64,000 nt of DNA, taken from contig NZ_FQZT01000007.1 of the NCBI RefSeq assembly GCF_900142125.1, forward strand, positions 124,001 to 188,000, read 5' to 3'. Made by a program: the position numbers and the translations under genes. A model generated the notes under the pieces. That model made no database searches and was not told where the DNA came from. It worked only from the letters and a program-made list of their open reading frames with translations. Shown here piece by piece: positions 10,011-19,568 of this stretch. Source of the stretch: Malonomonas rubra DSM 5091. GTDB lineage: Bacteria > Desulfobacterota > Desulfuromonadia > Desulfuromonadales > Geopsychrobacteraceae. Each line of letters begins with the position of its first letter. The first letter of the stretch is position 1.

Positions 10011-10403
10011 TTATGGCTCTACATCGAGTTTCGCTGTCATCTGCGGGCTGCTGCGTTTCATGACGAACAGATAACTTTCTTTCAGCTTTTTGGTGAACAG
10101 GGTCCCGAGCCAGAGGGGGCTCCAGACCACGCCCGCCGCCAACCAGCGCTTCATAGCGCCGGAATCAGTTTTGTCAGCCTTGATGGTCAGATCGACCTGT
10201 TCGTAACCTTGCTGCGAAATGGTCACCTGATGCTGACTTCCACTGCTCAGAGCGTAATCGTAGCGAACCGGGGTTTCCCCGATTTCTTTACCATCAATAG
10301 TTACGACAGCTCCGGGCGGTTCTGATTGGATCAGTGCCTGATGGGGGGCACAGGCGCAGAGAAACGCGCACAATACGATAAGGGTTAGCAGTTTACTTTT
10401 CAT
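10011..10403 (-). CDS. PEGA-domain lipoprotein
   Basis: This 130-residue protein has a lipoprotein signal peptide ending in a lipobox (FLCAC), so it is predicted to be acylated at Cys18 and exported. The mature part starts with a PEGA-type beta-sandwich: SEPPGAVVTIDGKEIGETPVR, then ..HQVTISQQGYE. A short hydrophobic stretch (about residues 85-105) and a basic tail follow. PEGA domains are usually surface or periplasmic binding modules. The start is supported by AAAGGAG 7-8 bp before the ATG. The partner is unknown. Confidence 0.8.
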   Translation of the reverse strand: MKSKLLTLIVLCAFLCACAPHQALIQSEPPGAVVTIDGKEIGETPVRYDYALSSGSQHQVTISQQGYEQVDLTIKADKTDSGAMKRWLAAGVVWSPLWLGTLFTKKLKESYLFVMKRSSPQMTAKLDVEP

Positions 10404-10710
10404 TTAAGTTCTCCTTTACGAACCGACTTGCCGGCAGATCTATTTGTGCAATGCCTGTGCCGCCGCTCGAGCTTACGCGGTCTGACTGCGAAAAGTGAAG
10501 GACAAGCGGTGTAATATCAGCAGGATAAATTACTCAAAATAAGAATCTAAATGCTTATCGACCTGTCTTCACATAAACTTAAGGAGTTATTTTTGCGACA
10601 CTTTTTGCCACTGATGTGCAGTTTTTGCGTCAGCGGGGTGGGAGCAAGAGCTTCTGTTTTTTCACCCCCGGGAGCACATATCCTGCTCCCGGGAAATTTA
10701 ATTATTGCGT
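10404..10710. other. Intergenic region with one GC-rich inverted repeat
   Basis: No credible gene is seen. The only structure is the inverted repeat at 10667-10693 (cccgggagca/tgctcccggg, 7-nt loop). It lies just beyond the 3' end of the minus-strand membrane protein gene and lacks a U-tract on either strand. Confidence 0.5.
10667..10693. repeat. Inverted repeat, possible 3'-end stem-loop
   Basis: Perfect 10-bp arms with a 7-nt loop lie 18 bp beyond the stop of the 450-aa membrane protein gene. In that gene's direction the stem is followed by ggtgaaaaaa, not by T, so it is more likely a 3' RNA-stabilising stem or a factor-dependent site than a classical terminator. Confidence 0.5.
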
Positions 10711-12063
10711 TTACCGTTCCCATTGGTTGAGGCGGGTACGAACATGCTGCACCCTTGCGCGCAGCCGACCGCCGTTGCGCTCGAGGAAGGACGCCGAAAT
10801 AATTATCGCCACACCGATGACCATCAGACTGCTCCAGCCGGCCAGCGAGAAATGGTGCAGGGCAGCTTTTACCTGGTAGCCCAAACCGAACAGAGTCCCG
10901 AGAGCCCCACTGAAAAAGATGATTTTCTGCTCACAGAGATAGCCGTAGACCAGCACGCTGATCGAAATCAAAAGGCAGAAAAGTGCCGCTTGCAGACCGG
11001 AGTGGAACAGCAGGTTCGCGCTGCCGCCGAGGATGGCGACAATAGCTGCGGCACGCCGGTAGTTGCGCCCGCTGCAGAGGGAAAATCTGGAGAGAAGATA
11101 GAGGATCCCGGAAATCGGCATAATTGCCAGCAGCAGTTCCCAATCTGATCCGATGCGCCAGCTGCGATCAAGCAGCTCCGCCAGGTTCAGCCAGGCAACG
11201 CTGGCGACAATGGCGCCAAAAATCTGCGAAGCTCTCTGCCAGGAGGCACGGCCGGTGAACTGTGGCAGAATGACGAAAAAGAGGGCCGCAACAGCAATCA
11301 ATATGGCAGAGACGAACAACTGGTTTGGCGTGTAGAAGTAGCAACCACGGCCGATCAGAATAGCTGCAGGAATCCACAGAGCGGTACGCGAAAGAATGCC
11401 TTCAAATGTGCGCAAAGAAGTCTCTTTTCGGAAAGCACTGATTTCGTTGAAGGTCAGAGCCGCGATCAGCAACATAAAAACTGCAGCGATTGCATTCGGC
11501 TGTCGGGTCGGCAGCAGCAACGTCAGGTTGCTTATCAGAAAGGTCACTGAAAGCAGCTTGGCCCGGTTGTGACCAAGGGTCATGAAAGAGAAATGTCCCA
11601 GCGGGGCCAGCACGGCAATTCCACCTAACGCCATCAACAGGGCCATGCCGGGGCTGGATGCAACCCAGGTCGCATATCCCGGAAGTTGTGCAAAGGAGCC
11701 ATCCCAGGAAAATTGGGAGAAGAGGAGAGCGCCCATGATAGAGAAGTTGATCGGCGTAACCGCCAGGGTCAGGCCGAGCAGGGTTCTGGCCCCTTTGCTC
11801 TCCTGCAGGCGCAGACCGCAGAACAGACCGCCCAGCGACAGGATGGCAGTAAAGCCGAGCAGCAGCAGAAAGCGCTGCAGGTCGCTGCCCGGTGTCCAGT
11901 GCTGAAAAAGAAAGGTCGATGCCGAAGCGACAATAATAATAGCACCGAGGCTGCGCAAAATACGCGAAATGGTCTTGGTATCGGTCAGGCGAAAAGTATC
12001 CTGCGGCTTGGCCTTTTCGTCTTCAACTTCAAAAATAAAATCTGGTCCGCTCTGGTTGTTCAT
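10711..12063 (-). CDS. Polytopic membrane protein of unknown function
   Basis: This 450-residue protein has about 37 hydrophilic N-terminal residues followed by roughly 12 predicted membrane segments with short loops. It ends in a basic C-terminal tail. I do not recognise a transporter signature; the pattern resembles large uncharacterised multi-spanning families. A good ribosome site (AGGAGGCAG) precedes the ATG. The start is 25 bp downstream of the stop of the PspA-like gene on the same strand, so the two are probably co-transcribed. A link to membrane-stress handling is inferred from that context only. Confidence 0.75.
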   Translation of the reverse strand: MNNQSGPDFIFEVEDEKAKPQDTFRLTDTKTISRILRSLGAIIIVASASTFLFQHWTPGSDLQRFLLLLGFTAILSLGGLFCGLRLQESKGARTLLGLTLAVTPINFSIMGALLFSQFSWDGSFAQLPGYATWVASSPGMALLMALGGIAVLAPLGHFSFMTLGHNRAKLLSVTFLISNLTLLLPTRQPNAIAAVFMLLIAALTFNEISAFRKETSLRTFEGILSRTALWIPAAILIGRGCYFYTPNQLFVSAILIAVAALFFVILPQFTGRASWQRASQIFGAIVASVAWLNLAELLDRSWRIGSDWELLLAIMPISGILYLLSRFSLCSGRNYRRAAAIVAILGGSANLLFHSGLQAALFCLLISISVLVYGYLCEQKIIFFSGALGTLFGLGYQVKAALHHFSLAGWSSLMVIGVAIIISASFLERNGGRLRARVQHVRTRLNQWER

Positions 12064-12088
12064 AACTGCCTCCTGTCTCAGCCGGTGT

Positions 12089-12733
12089 CTAGTTCTGCGT
12101 ATCGATCAGCTGCTGTAATTCTTCGCGGAGTTCCGCTTCTATCTCTTCGCTGGCAAAAGACTCTTCCAGCGGGTCGATATTGATCGCGCACTCGCTGCTG
12201 AGTTCTTTTTCGGTAATCCGGATCTCCCAGCGATCGAAGATATCGTCTACTTCGTTGCCGATGTCGGTGCTGCCGACCTGAATGCTCGACAGCGCTTCGG
12301 CACAGGACTGCCGGGAACGCATCATGTTGCGCTTTTCCACCAATTCGGCCAGTTGCTCCTCCATGCCAGCGACTTCTTTGCCCAGCTGTGCCTCAACCTG
12401 CTCATGCTCCCTGACCCGTTTCTGCAGTTGACTCCGCAGTTGCTCTGCCTGTCTGCCGCGGCGCAAACAGTCAATCGCCCGTGCTTCGTCGGCTTTTGCC
12501 ACCTGTGCCGCCCGTTCGCGCCAACGCTCAACGTTCTGCTCTTCGTTCTGCAGCCGCTGGCGGAGTTTGTTGCCATCCTGGCGGAGGCGACCCAACCGAA
12601 CCTTGGCCTTGGCGACCGCCTCGCGCGATTCTTTCAGGGTGCTGTTGATCAGCGCTTCCTGGTTTTCGATCTGGCTGACGGCCCAATCGACTCGTGAAAA
12701 AATTCCGGTTGTCCAACGCTTGATTGCTTTCAT
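12089..12733 (-). CDS. PspA/IM30 family protein
   Basis: The protein has 214 residues counted from the ATG at 12733, which is preceded by AAAGGAG; the longer open frame upstream is not family-like. It begins with the amphipathic PspA-type segment (GIFSRVDWAV) and continues as a long alpha-helical coiled coil rich in Arg, Glu and Gln (about residues 25-150), including the DEARAIDCLRRGRQAE stretch typical of the family. An acidic C-terminal tail of about 60 residues replaces the short E. coli C terminus. PspA/IM30 proteins assemble into ESCRT-III-like polymers that protect the inner membrane. No PspF, PspB or PspC gene is adjacent; instead the partner is the 450-aa membrane protein. Confidence 0.8.
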   Translation of the reverse strand: MKAIKRWTTGIFSRVDWAVSQIENQEALINSTLKESREAVAKAKVRLGRLRQDGNKLRQRLQNEEQNVERWRERAAQVAKADEARAIDCLRRGRQAEQLRSQLQKRVREHEQVEAQLGKEVAGMEEQLAELVEKRNMMRSRQSCAEALSSIQVGSTDIGNEVDDIFDRWEIRITEKELSSECAINIDPLEESFASEEIEAELREELQQLIDTQN

Positions 12734-12988
12734 GATTTTCTCCTTTTTTGATGTTTGCAAACAACATCGCAGGAGCCATGCCAGACTGAACGAATCGACA
12801 CAAACCACTGAAAAAAAAGAGCTTTCCATTAAAAGCGAATATTGCAAGTTCACATCGAAACAAAACTGATAAACATAAATTGCATATTAAGTATTCATTT
12901 TTTGAACAGATGGGAAAAAGATATCGGGGCAGAGGAGCAAGCTTTCATGCTAAGCTTGATTGGAACAGCCCCTGAGAAAGAGCAGAGA

Positions 12989-13396
12989 ATGAAGAGCCTT
13001 GTCACCATAATAGTCCTAACGATGATCAGCTCCAGCGCCATCGCCGGCGAGTTGAAACCTTTCACCTCCGATGGTTGCAGCTCATTTCCAGACGGTACCA
13101 TCGCACAGCAGAACCTGTGGCTGGAGTGCTGCGTGGAACATGACAAGGCTTATTGGGCGGGAGGAACCGAGGAGCAAAGAGAAATCGCGGATGAAAAGCT
13201 GAAAAAATGCGTCACCAAGGTCGGCCAGCCGGAAATAGCCAAGCTGATGCTGGCAGGCGTCCGGGTCGGCGGCACACCTCACTTGCCAACCTCGTTCCGC
13301 TGGGGTTATGGATGGCCATTTCCGCGAGGCTACAAGGCGCTAACCGAGCAGGAGATGCTCGAGGTCAAAGAAAAGCTGGCAGCCCGGCCCGAGTAG
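12989..13396 (+). CDS. Secreted protein with phospholipase A2-like CCxxHD motif
   Basis: The protein has 135 residues from the ATG at 12989 (purine-rich gaaagagcagaga upstream). It starts with a Sec signal peptide (about 19 residues, cleavage near SAIAG). The mature part contains DGCSSFPDG and then CCVEHDKAYWAGG, which resembles the CCxxHDxCY catalytic helix of secreted phospholipase A2 with the second-to-last Cys replaced by Ala. Another Cys in KKCV could form a disulfide. A lipase function is an inference; the calcium-binding loop of classical PLA2 is not obvious. It is convergent with uvrA. Confidence 0.7.
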   Translation: MKSLVTIIVLTMISSSAIAGELKPFTSDGCSSFPDGTIAQQNLWLECCVEHDKAYWAGGTEEQREIADEKLKKCVTKVGQPEIAKLMLAGVRVGGTPHLPTSFRWGYGWPFPRGYKALTEQEMLEVKEKLAARPE

Positions 13397-13417
13397 CCTT
13401 GGACCGGACCTTCCAGA

Positions 13418-16228
13418 TCACGTCAGGTATTGGCGTAAAAACTCACCGGTGTAGGAACCTTCAACCTGCGCCACATCCTCCGGGGTCCCAGCCGCTATGA
13501 CGCGGCCACCACCACTACCCCCTTCCGGGCCGAGATCGATGACGTAGTCGGCGGTCTTGATTACATCGAGGTTGTGTTCGATCACCACCACCGTGTTGCC
13601 GGTTTCGACCAATCGGTTGAGCACTTCCAGCAGCTTGTGGATATCGGCGAAATGCAGACCGGTGGTCGGCTCATCGAGGATATAAATCGTCTTGCCGGTC
13701 GCCCGTTTGCCCAGCTCGCGCGCTAGTTTAACCCGTTGCGCCTCACCACCGGACAGGGTGGTCGCGCTCTGTCCCAGCTTGATATAGCCGAGACCGACAT
13801 CACGGATCGTCTGCAGCTTGCCGCTGATCTTCGGGATATTCTCCAAGAAACGGCTCGCCTGGTTGACGGTCATGTTGAGCACATCGGCGATGCTCTTGCC
13901 CTTGTATTTCACTTCCAGGGTTTCGCGATTGTAGCGCGCCCCGTTACAGACTTCACACTGAACGTAGACATCAGGCAGGAAATGCATTTCAATCTTGATG
14001 ATACCGTCACCGCTACAGGCCTCGCAGCGTCCGCCTTTGACGTTGAAGGAGAAGCGGCCCGGTTTGTAACCACGGATCTTCGCCTCTGGCAGTTGAGCGA
14101 ACAGTTCACGAACGTCGGTAAAAACACCGGTGTAAGTCGCCGGGTTTGAGCGCGGGGTGCGGCCGATGGGAGACTGATCGATATCGATCACCTTATCGAG
14201 CTGCTCCAGCCCCTTGATTCCCTTGACCGGTCCGGCTTTCTCGCGATTTTTGTGCAGCTTCTGCGCGAGCGCTTTGTAGAGGGTCTCGATCACCAGAGAA
14301 GACTTGCCGGAGCCAGAAACACCGGTGAAACAGGTGAGTACGCCGAGGGGGATTTTCACGTCGACATCCTGCAGGTTGTTGGCCCGTGCACCAAGGATTT
14401 CCAGCCAGCGCTCGGTTGTCCGGCGCTCGCTCGGCACCATGATCTGCCGCTTACCGGAAAGGTACTGCCCGGTCAACGACTCCTCGACCGCCATCACCTC
14501 TTCCGGCGTGCCCGCGGCAACCACCTCACCGCCGTGCATACCGGCGGCAGGCCCCATATCGATGACATAATCGGCAGCGGCAATAGTCTCCTCGTCATGC
14601 TCCACCACCAACACCGTGTTGCCGAGATCGCGCAACCTCCGCAACGTTGCCAGCAAGCGCTGGTTGTCCCGTTGGTGCAGACCGATAGAGGGTTCGTCGA
14701 GGATATAGAGCACGCCCATCAGCGAAGAGCCGATCTGGGTCGCCAGCCGGATCCGCTGGCCTTCGCCACCACTCAACGTGCCGGAACTACGGTCGAGGGT
14801 CAGGTAACCGAGGCCAACGTGGGACAGGAATGAAAGGCGTTCGCGAATCTCCTTGAGAATCCGCCGGGCGATCTCCGCCTGCTTGCCCGGCAGTTCCAGT
14901 TCGGTGAAGAATTTTTCCGCATCCGCAATCGACATGGCGCAGGTCTGCTGGATATTTTTCCCTGCCACCATGACGTAAAGGGATTCCGGCCGCAGCCGCG
15001 CCCCTTCACAGGTCGGGCAGGGAATCACGCTCATAAAACGTTCGAGGTTCTCACGCACGCCGTCAGAGTCGGTCTCGCGATAGCGCCGCTCCAGGTTGGT
15101 AATCACCCCCTCGAACGGTTTTTCGTAGAAATGCCGCCGCTCGCCCTGGTCGTAAAAGAAGCGCACGTTCTCTTCGCCGGAGCCGTAGAGGATAATATCC
15201 TGCAGCTTTTTCGGCAGCTTGTTGAACGGTTTGCGGATGTCGAACTCGTAGTGCATCGCCAGCGCTTCAAGCAGTGCCTGGTAATAATAGCCGGTACGGG
15301 TATCCCAAGGGACGATGGCACCGTCACGCAGACAGAGATCGGGGTTCGGCACCACCTGCTCCGGGTCGAAATAGTTGCGCGTTCCCAGTCCGCTACAGTC
15401 AGGACAGGCTCCGTGCGGGTTGTTGAAGGAGAACATGCGCGGTTCGATATCGGGATAGGAGAGGCCGCAGGAAATACAGGCGTGCTTGGCGGAAAAAATG
15501 TAACTATCCCCATCCGGCACCTCGATCCGCACCAGCCCGTCAGCCAGCCGCAGCGAGGTTTCAATCGAATCAGCCAACCGCGACTGAATACCATCTTTGA
15601 TCACCAAGCGGTCGACAACGACTTCAAGGGTGTGCTTTTTCTTTTTATCCAGTTCGATCTCTTCACCCAGTTCGCGCATCTCTCCATCGACACGAATGCG
15701 GACAAAACCGTCCGCTTGCAGCTCGGCCATCTCCTTGCGGTACTCGCCCTTACGTTCGCGCACAATCGGCGCCATCACCAGCAGCTTGGTCCGCTCCGGC
15801 ATCTGCATCACCCGGTCGACCATCTGCTCAACAGTTTGCGAACTGATCTTTTCGCCGCAACGGTGACAGAGAATCTCGCCGACGCGGGCGTAGAGCAGGC
15901 GCAGGTAATCGTAGATTTCTGTTACGGTACCGACGGTGGAACGGGGGTTTTTCGAGGTGGTTTTCTGTTCGATAGAGATCGCCGGTGAGAGGCCGTCGAT
16001 CTGATCGACATCCGGCTTCTCCATCTGCTCAAGGAACTGGCGGGCATAGGCCGACAGGCTTTCAACGTAACGGCGCTGCCCCTCGGCGTAAATGGTGTCG
16101 AAGGCGAGAGTCGATTTGCCGGAGCCGGAGACGCCGGTAATGACCACCAGTTCGTCGCGCGGGATGTCGATATCGATATTTTTCAGGTTGTGCTCGCGGG
16201 CACCGCGGATTTTTATTTTGTCGATCAT
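13418..16228 (-). CDS. uvrA: Excinuclease ABC subunit A
   Basis: The 936-residue DNA damage-recognition ATPase of nucleotide excision repair is near the E. coli length. The first Walker A is GVSGSGKST (about residues 33-41) and the second is again GVSGSGKSS in the C-terminal half. ABC signatures [12 protein letters not shown] and [12 protein letters not shown] and Walker B ILDEPS/ILDEPT are all intact. Zinc-finger cysteines occur as CxxC pairs ([31 protein letters not shown]). It is probably monocistronic. The region just upstream contains the unusual C27G27 palindrome, which falls where a promoter would be expected. Confidence 0.98.
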   Translation of the reverse strand: MIDKIKIRGAREHNLKNIDIDIPRDELVVITGVSGSGKSTLAFDTIYAEGQRRYVESLSAYARQFLEQMEKPDVDQIDGLSPAISIEQKTTSKNPRSTVGTVTEIYDYLRLLYARVGEILCHRCGEKISSQTVEQMVDRVMQMPERTKLLVMAPIVRERKGEYRKEMAELQADGFVRIRVDGEMRELGEEIELDKKKKHTLEVVVDRLVIKDGIQSRLADSIETSLRLADGLVRIEVPDGDSYIFSAKHACISCGLSYPDIEPRMFSFNNPHGACPDCSGLGTRNYFDPEQVVPNPDLCLRDGAIVPWDTRTGYYYQALLEALAMHYEFDIRKPFNKLPKKLQDIILYGSGEENVRFFYDQGERRHFYEKPFEGVITNLERRYRETDSDGVRENLERFMSVIPCPTCEGARLRPESLYVMVAGKNIQQTCAMSIADAEKFFTELELPGKQAEIARRILKEIRERLSFLSHVGLGYLTLDRSSGTLSGGEGQRIRLATQIGSSLMGVLYILDEPSIGLHQRDNQRLLATLRRLRDLGNTVLVVEHDEETIAAADYVIDMGPAAGMHGGEVVAAGTPEEVMAVEESLTGQYLSGKRQIMVPSERRTTERWLEILGARANNLQDVDVKIPLGVLTCFTGVSGSGKSSLVIETLYKALAQKLHKNREKAGPVKGIKGLEQLDKVIDIDQSPIGRTPRSNPATYTGVFTDVRELFAQLPEAKIRGYKPGRFSFNVKGGRCEACSGDGIIKIEMHFLPDVYVQCEVCNGARYNRETLEVKYKGKSIADVLNMTVNQASRFLENIPKISGKLQTIRDVGLGYIKLGQSATTLSGGEAQRVKLARELGKRATGKTIYILDEPTTGLHFADIHKLLEVLNRLVETGNTVVVIEHNLDVIKTADYVIDLGPEGGSGGGRVIAAGTPEDVAQVEGSYTGEFLRQYLT

Positions 16229-16388
16229 AACGTTTTCCCCTCCCCTCGAGGGAGGGGATTAAGGGGAGGGGGCGCTTATGCCACCCCCCCCCCCCCCCCC
16301 CCCCCCCCCCGGGGGGGGGGGGGGGGGGGGGGGGGGGCGCTTATGCCACCCCCACCCTAACCCTCCCCCCTCAAGGGGGAGGGGACTT
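16229..16388. other. GC-skewed uvrA-pdxA intergenic region with duplicated segment
   Basis: The region is composed of purine/pyrimidine tracts: cccctcccctcgagggaggggatt, then ggggaggggg, and at the far end ccctcccccctcaagggggagggg. The sequence ggcgcttatgccacc occurs twice (16271-16285 and about 16336-16350), once on each side of the C27G27 tract. No promoter can be read with confidence. Confidence 0.6.
16284..16337. repeat. Perfect C27G27 homopolymer palindrome
   Basis: Exactly 27 C are followed directly by 27 G. This makes a self-complementary tract with no loop, bracketed by direct copies of cgcttatgcca. Such a tract would be very hard to replicate and to sequence, so an assembly or consensus artefact is a strong alternative to a real hairpin or quadruplex-forming element. 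Confidence 0.85.
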
Positions 16389-17387
16389 TTACTTGGTCAT
16401 CTCTTCCGCCATCTTGATCGCTGCAATCAGGCTGGCGGTATTCGCTTTACCGGTTCCGGCCAGATCGTAAGCGGTGCCGTGATCCACGCTGGTACGGATA
16501 ATCGGCAGACCGAGGGTAACGTTGACGCCGTCATCAAAATGCAGCAGCTTGAGCGGAATCAGCCCCTGATCATGATACATGCAAACGACCGCATCGTATT
16601 CCCCTTTGGCCGCGAAATGGAATAAGGTGTCAGCACTGTGCGGGCCACTTGCGTTGATGCCATAGCTGCGCGCCTGCTCAATGGCCGGAGCAATCAGCCG
16701 CTCCTCCTCGTCGCCGAACAGCCCGCTCTCCCCGGCATGCGGGTTGACAGAGAGCACCGCCAGCTTGGGATCGGCGATACCGAACTGGTTGCGCAGACTC
16801 TGGTCGGTAATGTGAATCGTCTGCAGAATTTCCGCCGTATTCAAAACCCGCGACACATCCCTGAGACCAAGGTGAGTGGTCACCAGCGACACTTTCAGCT
16901 TTTCACCGGCCAGCATCATCACCACCTTTTCCACCCCGCAGCGCTCGGCCAGCAGCTCGGTGTGCCCGGGGAAGTGTACCCCGGCCTGGTTGATGATCGC
17001 CTTGTTGATCGGGCAGGTCACCATCCCGGCCGCCAAGCCGACCAGGCAACGCGCCACCGCCCACTCTATGTAATCGGCCATTGCCCGCCCACAGGGTAGT
17101 TTGGGGCAGCCGAACTCAACCTTTTCTTCATCCAGGTAAGAAAGATTGACCACCGGCAGACTGCGTTCTCCGCAGGTCAGCGTCCAATCCTGGTGCGAAT
17201 GCTGCTCCAACTCGGCTTCACAGTCGAAAACTTTTGCTGCCCGCTGCAGTACGGCGGCATCTCCCACCACCTGCAGTGGTCGCTCGAAACGATCCAGCTC
17301 ACCGGCCAGCAAAGCTTTGATAATCAATTCCGGCCCAACCCCGGCCGGATCACCCATGGTTATCAGTAACGGCTTCAATGCAACCAC
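16389..17387 (-). CDS. pdxA: 4-hydroxythreonine-4-phosphate dehydrogenase
   Basis: This 332-residue enzyme of the DXP-dependent pyridoxal 5'-phosphate pathway oxidises 4-phosphohydroxy-L-threonine with NAD. Family marks are TMGDPAGVGPE at the N terminus, INKAII and GHTELLAE in the middle, and the metal-binding His in MYHDQGLIPLK. The length matches E. coli PdxA (329). The first possible start is GTG at 17387. A TTG three codons later (17378) is better spaced from the AAGGTGG ribosome site, so the protein may begin with LKPLLITMGD. It lies downstream of nothing obvious on the same strand and converges with no gene. Confidence 0.96.
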   Translation of the reverse strand: MVALKPLLITMGDPAGVGPELIIKALLAGELDRFERPLQVVGDAAVLQRAAKVFDCEAELEQHSHQDWTLTCGERSLPVVNLSYLDEEKVEFGCPKLPCGRAMADYIEWAVARCLVGLAAGMVTCPINKAIINQAGVHFPGHTELLAERCGVEKVVMMLAGEKLKVSLVTTHLGLRDVSRVLNTAEILQTIHITDQSLRNQFGIADPKLAVLSVNPHAGESGLFGDEEERLIAPAIEQARSYGINASGPHSADTLFHFAAKGEYDAVVCMYHDQGLIPLKLLHFDDGVNVTLGLPIIRTSVDHGTAYDLAGTGKANTASLIAAIKMAEEMTK

Positions 17388-17567
17388 CTTTCGAATCTCG
17401 CAAAAGCGTAAGTTTAACCGATTTGGTCAGGGTAAAACAATAGCTGGGGCGGTATACATTTTCTGAAGAATATTTGCGAAGTGTTAAAATTGTGTGATTG
17501 GTTTTCCCATGATCGAAAAGACGCTATGCTGAAGCTAATTATCCATAACAAAAAGGAGAAAAAATAG

Positions 17568-18230
17568 ATGAAACATGTCGTCATTACCGGTGCCAACCGG
17601 GGTATCGGTCTGGAATTGGCCCAGCACTACCACGCTGAAAAATGGAAAGTGACCGGAGTCTGCAGAGAAAGTTCTGCCGAGCTCGATGCCGCAGCCGAGC
17701 AGGTTATCAGCAACATTGATGTCACCAGTAAAGAAGATGTCGACAAACTGGTGGCGAGCCTCAGCGGGCAAAGCATCGACCTGCTGATCAACAACGCAGG
17801 CCTGCTGCAGGATGAAGTGCTCGGTTCCATCGACTACGATTCCATCCGCCTGCAGATGGAGATCAACGCCTACGCACCGTTGCGCATCAGCGAAGCGCTG
17901 CTGCCGAACCTGCAAGCAGGCAGCAAGATCGCCAACATCACCAGCCGCATGGGCTCCATCGCCGACAACGATTCCGGCGGCCGTTACGGCTACCGCGCCT
18001 CGAAAGCGGCGCTCAACGCTTTCGGCAAATCGTTGGCGGTCGATCTGCAACCACGTGGTATAGCCGTGGCGCAGTTGCACCCCGGCTATGTCAAAACCCG
18101 CATGGTCGATTTCGGCGGCCTGATCACGACGAAGGAATCGGTCGAGGGCCTGATCAAGCTGATCGACAACCTCAACCTGGAAAACAGCGGCTCATTCTGG
18201 CACAGCAATGGTGAAGAACTGCCTTGGTAA
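17568..18230 (+). CDS. Short-chain dehydrogenase/reductase
   Basis: This is a 220-residue classical SDR. The cofactor loop is TGANRGIG (residues 7-14), the structural motif is NNAG, a catalytic Ser lies in ITSRMGS, and the catalytic pair is Tyr and Lys in YRASK. The C-terminal part (HPGYVKTRMV) is typical of the carbonyl-reductase-like SDRs that act on small aldehydes and ketones. A strong AAGGAG ribosome site precedes the ATG. The substrate is unknown. It is followed by a GC-rich stem at 18237-18264 shared with the convergent FMN reductase gene. Confidence 0.9.
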   Translation: MKHVVITGANRGIGLELAQHYHAEKWKVTGVCRESSAELDAAAEQVISNIDVTSKEDVDKLVASLSGQSIDLLINNAGLLQDEVLGSIDYDSIRLQMEINAYAPLRISEALLPNLQAGSKIANITSRMGSIADNDSGGRYGYRASKAALNAFGKSLAVDLQPRGIAVAQLHPGYVKTRMVDFGGLITTKESVEGLIKLIDNLNLENSGSFWHSNGEELPW

Positions 18231-18236
18231 AATTGT

Positions 18237-18264
18237 CCGGTCGGGTCGTCCACGACCCGACCGG
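18237..18264. terminator. Bidirectional stem-loop between convergent genes
   Basis: Perfect 13-bp arms (ccggtcgggtcgt/acgacccgaccgg) with a 2-nt spacer lie between the SDR gene and the convergent FMN reductase gene. Neither side has a long T-run; the minus direction has caatttta. The position favours a terminator role. Confidence 0.65.
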
Positions 18265-18271
18265 AAGCAGA

Positions 18272-18811
18272 TTATTCTGTTACCTTTTCCGTCCAGCTTT
18301 TAAGTGCCGACAGCAACGCTTCAACCTGGCGCATAATATCTTCACTGGTGAGTGCCCCGGCGTTATCGAACGTACCGGCAAATGCATTGACAAAAACCTC
18401 CGGCTTATTCAGCGGATGCAAATCAAGGTAGACACAGACCTGCCGCAAGTGATACTGCGCTCGGGCGGTCCCCACCCCACCGCCGGCACCAAGGATCGCC
18501 ACCGGCTTGCCAGCCAGCAGGTGGTTGTCCGGTTCACGCGATGCCCAGTCGAGGGCATTCTTCAATGCCGGTGCCAGTGAATAATTGTATTCGGGACAGG
18601 CCAGCAACAGCGCATCGGCCTGCTCAAGCTGTTGCAATAACGTTTCAACTGCCGCCGGTTTTTCCGCGATATCGGAGTTGTAAAAAGGCACTTCTGTCAG
18701 ATCGGCAATGTCGATTTCCATCCCTTCAGGCGCGTTATCCTGGGCATAACGAAGCAACCCCATGTTGGTTGAGTCTTTTCGCAAACTACCATTGATTCCA
18801 AGAACGTTCAT
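18272..18811 (-). CDS. NADPH-dependent FMN reductase family protein
   Basis: The 179-residue flavodoxin-fold protein has the FMN phosphate loop GSLRKDSTN (residues 9-17) and the LLACPEYNYSLAPALKNALDW segment characteristic of the NADPH:FMN/quinone/azo-reductase group. These cytoplasmic enzymes reduce FMN, quinones, chromate or azo dyes. The start is supported by AGGAGG. It lies 18 bp downstream of the pirin gene and after the MarR regulator gene on the same strand, suggesting a small electrophile- or redox-stress operon. Confidence 0.9.
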   Translation of the reverse strand: MNVLGINGSLRKDSTNMGLLRYAQDNAPEGMEIDIADLTEVPFYNSDIAEKPAAVETLLQQLEQADALLLACPEYNYSLAPALKNALDWASREPDNHLLAGKPVAILGAGGGVGTARAQYHLRQVCVYLDLHPLNKPEVFVNAFAGTFDNAGALTSEDIMRQVEALLSALKSWTEKVTE

Positions 18812-18829
18812 CGTTTCCTCCTGTTTCTG

Positions 18830-19543
18830 TTAGCTTTTCAGCGGCACTTCAATCGCCAGTATTTCCGCAGCATCGTCGGCCTTAATCAAAAACTCGCCAC
18901 CTTCGACAAGCCCAAGTCCATCCCGCTCTGCCAATTGTCGCCCGGCAATGGTCGGAGCTCCGGAAAGGACAAAGAAATAGACCCCGTTCGTCTCTAGCTG
19001 CTTTGAGTAGACCAGCTCGCTGCCGGGGCCCTGTTTAGCCAATGACAGCCATGCGTTCTGGTTGATCCAGATCGTGTCCATCCCCTTTTCCGGGGAGGCC
19101 AATGTTTGAAAGCGATTGACCCGCTGCTGGGGGTCAAAGCGCTGCTGACCATAGCGCGGAGCGATATCCTGCTCTTTGGAAAAAATCCAGATCTGCAGAA
19201 AATTAACATCGTCCTGCTCGGAGTTGTTGTATTCCGAGTGAGTGACGCCGCTACCGGCCGACATCACCTGCACCTCACCGGCTGAAACGACATGCTTGTT
19301 GCCCATGCTGTCCTGGTGGCGCAACGAGCCGGACAAGGGAATCGAGATGATTTCCATGTTGGCGTGGGGATGAGTACCGAACCCCATGCCCGGCTTGACG
19401 ATATCGTCATTGATCACCCGCAGCAGGCCGAAACCCATCCGCTCCGGATCCTGGTAGTCAGAGAAACTGAAGCTGTGCCGACTGTGCAGCCAGCCGTGGT
19501 CTGCCAGTCCTCGCGTTTCCGCTTTGTGCAGTACCTGTGTCAT
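18830..19543 (-). CDS. Pirin family protein (YhhW-like)
   Basis: This 237-residue bicupin resembles E. coli YhhW/quercetin 2,3-dioxygenase-like pirins. The metal ligands are recognisable: His residues in GFGTHPHANMEI and Glu/His in GSGVTHSEYN. It opens with LADHGWLHSRHSFSF..Y, a pirin hallmark. The biochemical role may be dioxygenase or redox-linked regulatory function. An AAGGATAAGGATA purine tract precedes the ATG. A perfect TTTCGACGTCGAAA palindrome lies 26-39 bp upstream, matching one in front of the adjacent MarR gene. Confidence 0.92.
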   Translation of the reverse strand: MTQVLHKAETRGLADHGWLHSRHSFSFSDYQDPERMGFGLLRVINDDIVKPGMGFGTHPHANMEIISIPLSGSLRHQDSMGNKHVVSAGEVQVMSAGSGVTHSEYNNSEQDDVNFLQIWIFSKEQDIAPRYGQQRFDPQQRVNRFQTLASPEKGMDTIWINQNAWLSLAKQGPGSELVYSKQLETNGVYFFVLSGAPTIAGRQLAERDGLGLVEGGEFLIKADDAAEILAIEVPLKS

Positions 19544-19568
19544 TATCCTTATCCTTTTCTGCAGAATG

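Noticed and set aside
10667-10693. Intrinsic terminator for the 450-aa membrane protein gene
   Set aside because: The stem is strong but neither strand has a following T-run; kept only as an inverted repeat.
16278-16625. Open frame reading Pro- and Gly-runs through the C27G27 tract
   Set aside because: It is produced by the homopolymers and then runs antisense to pdxA.
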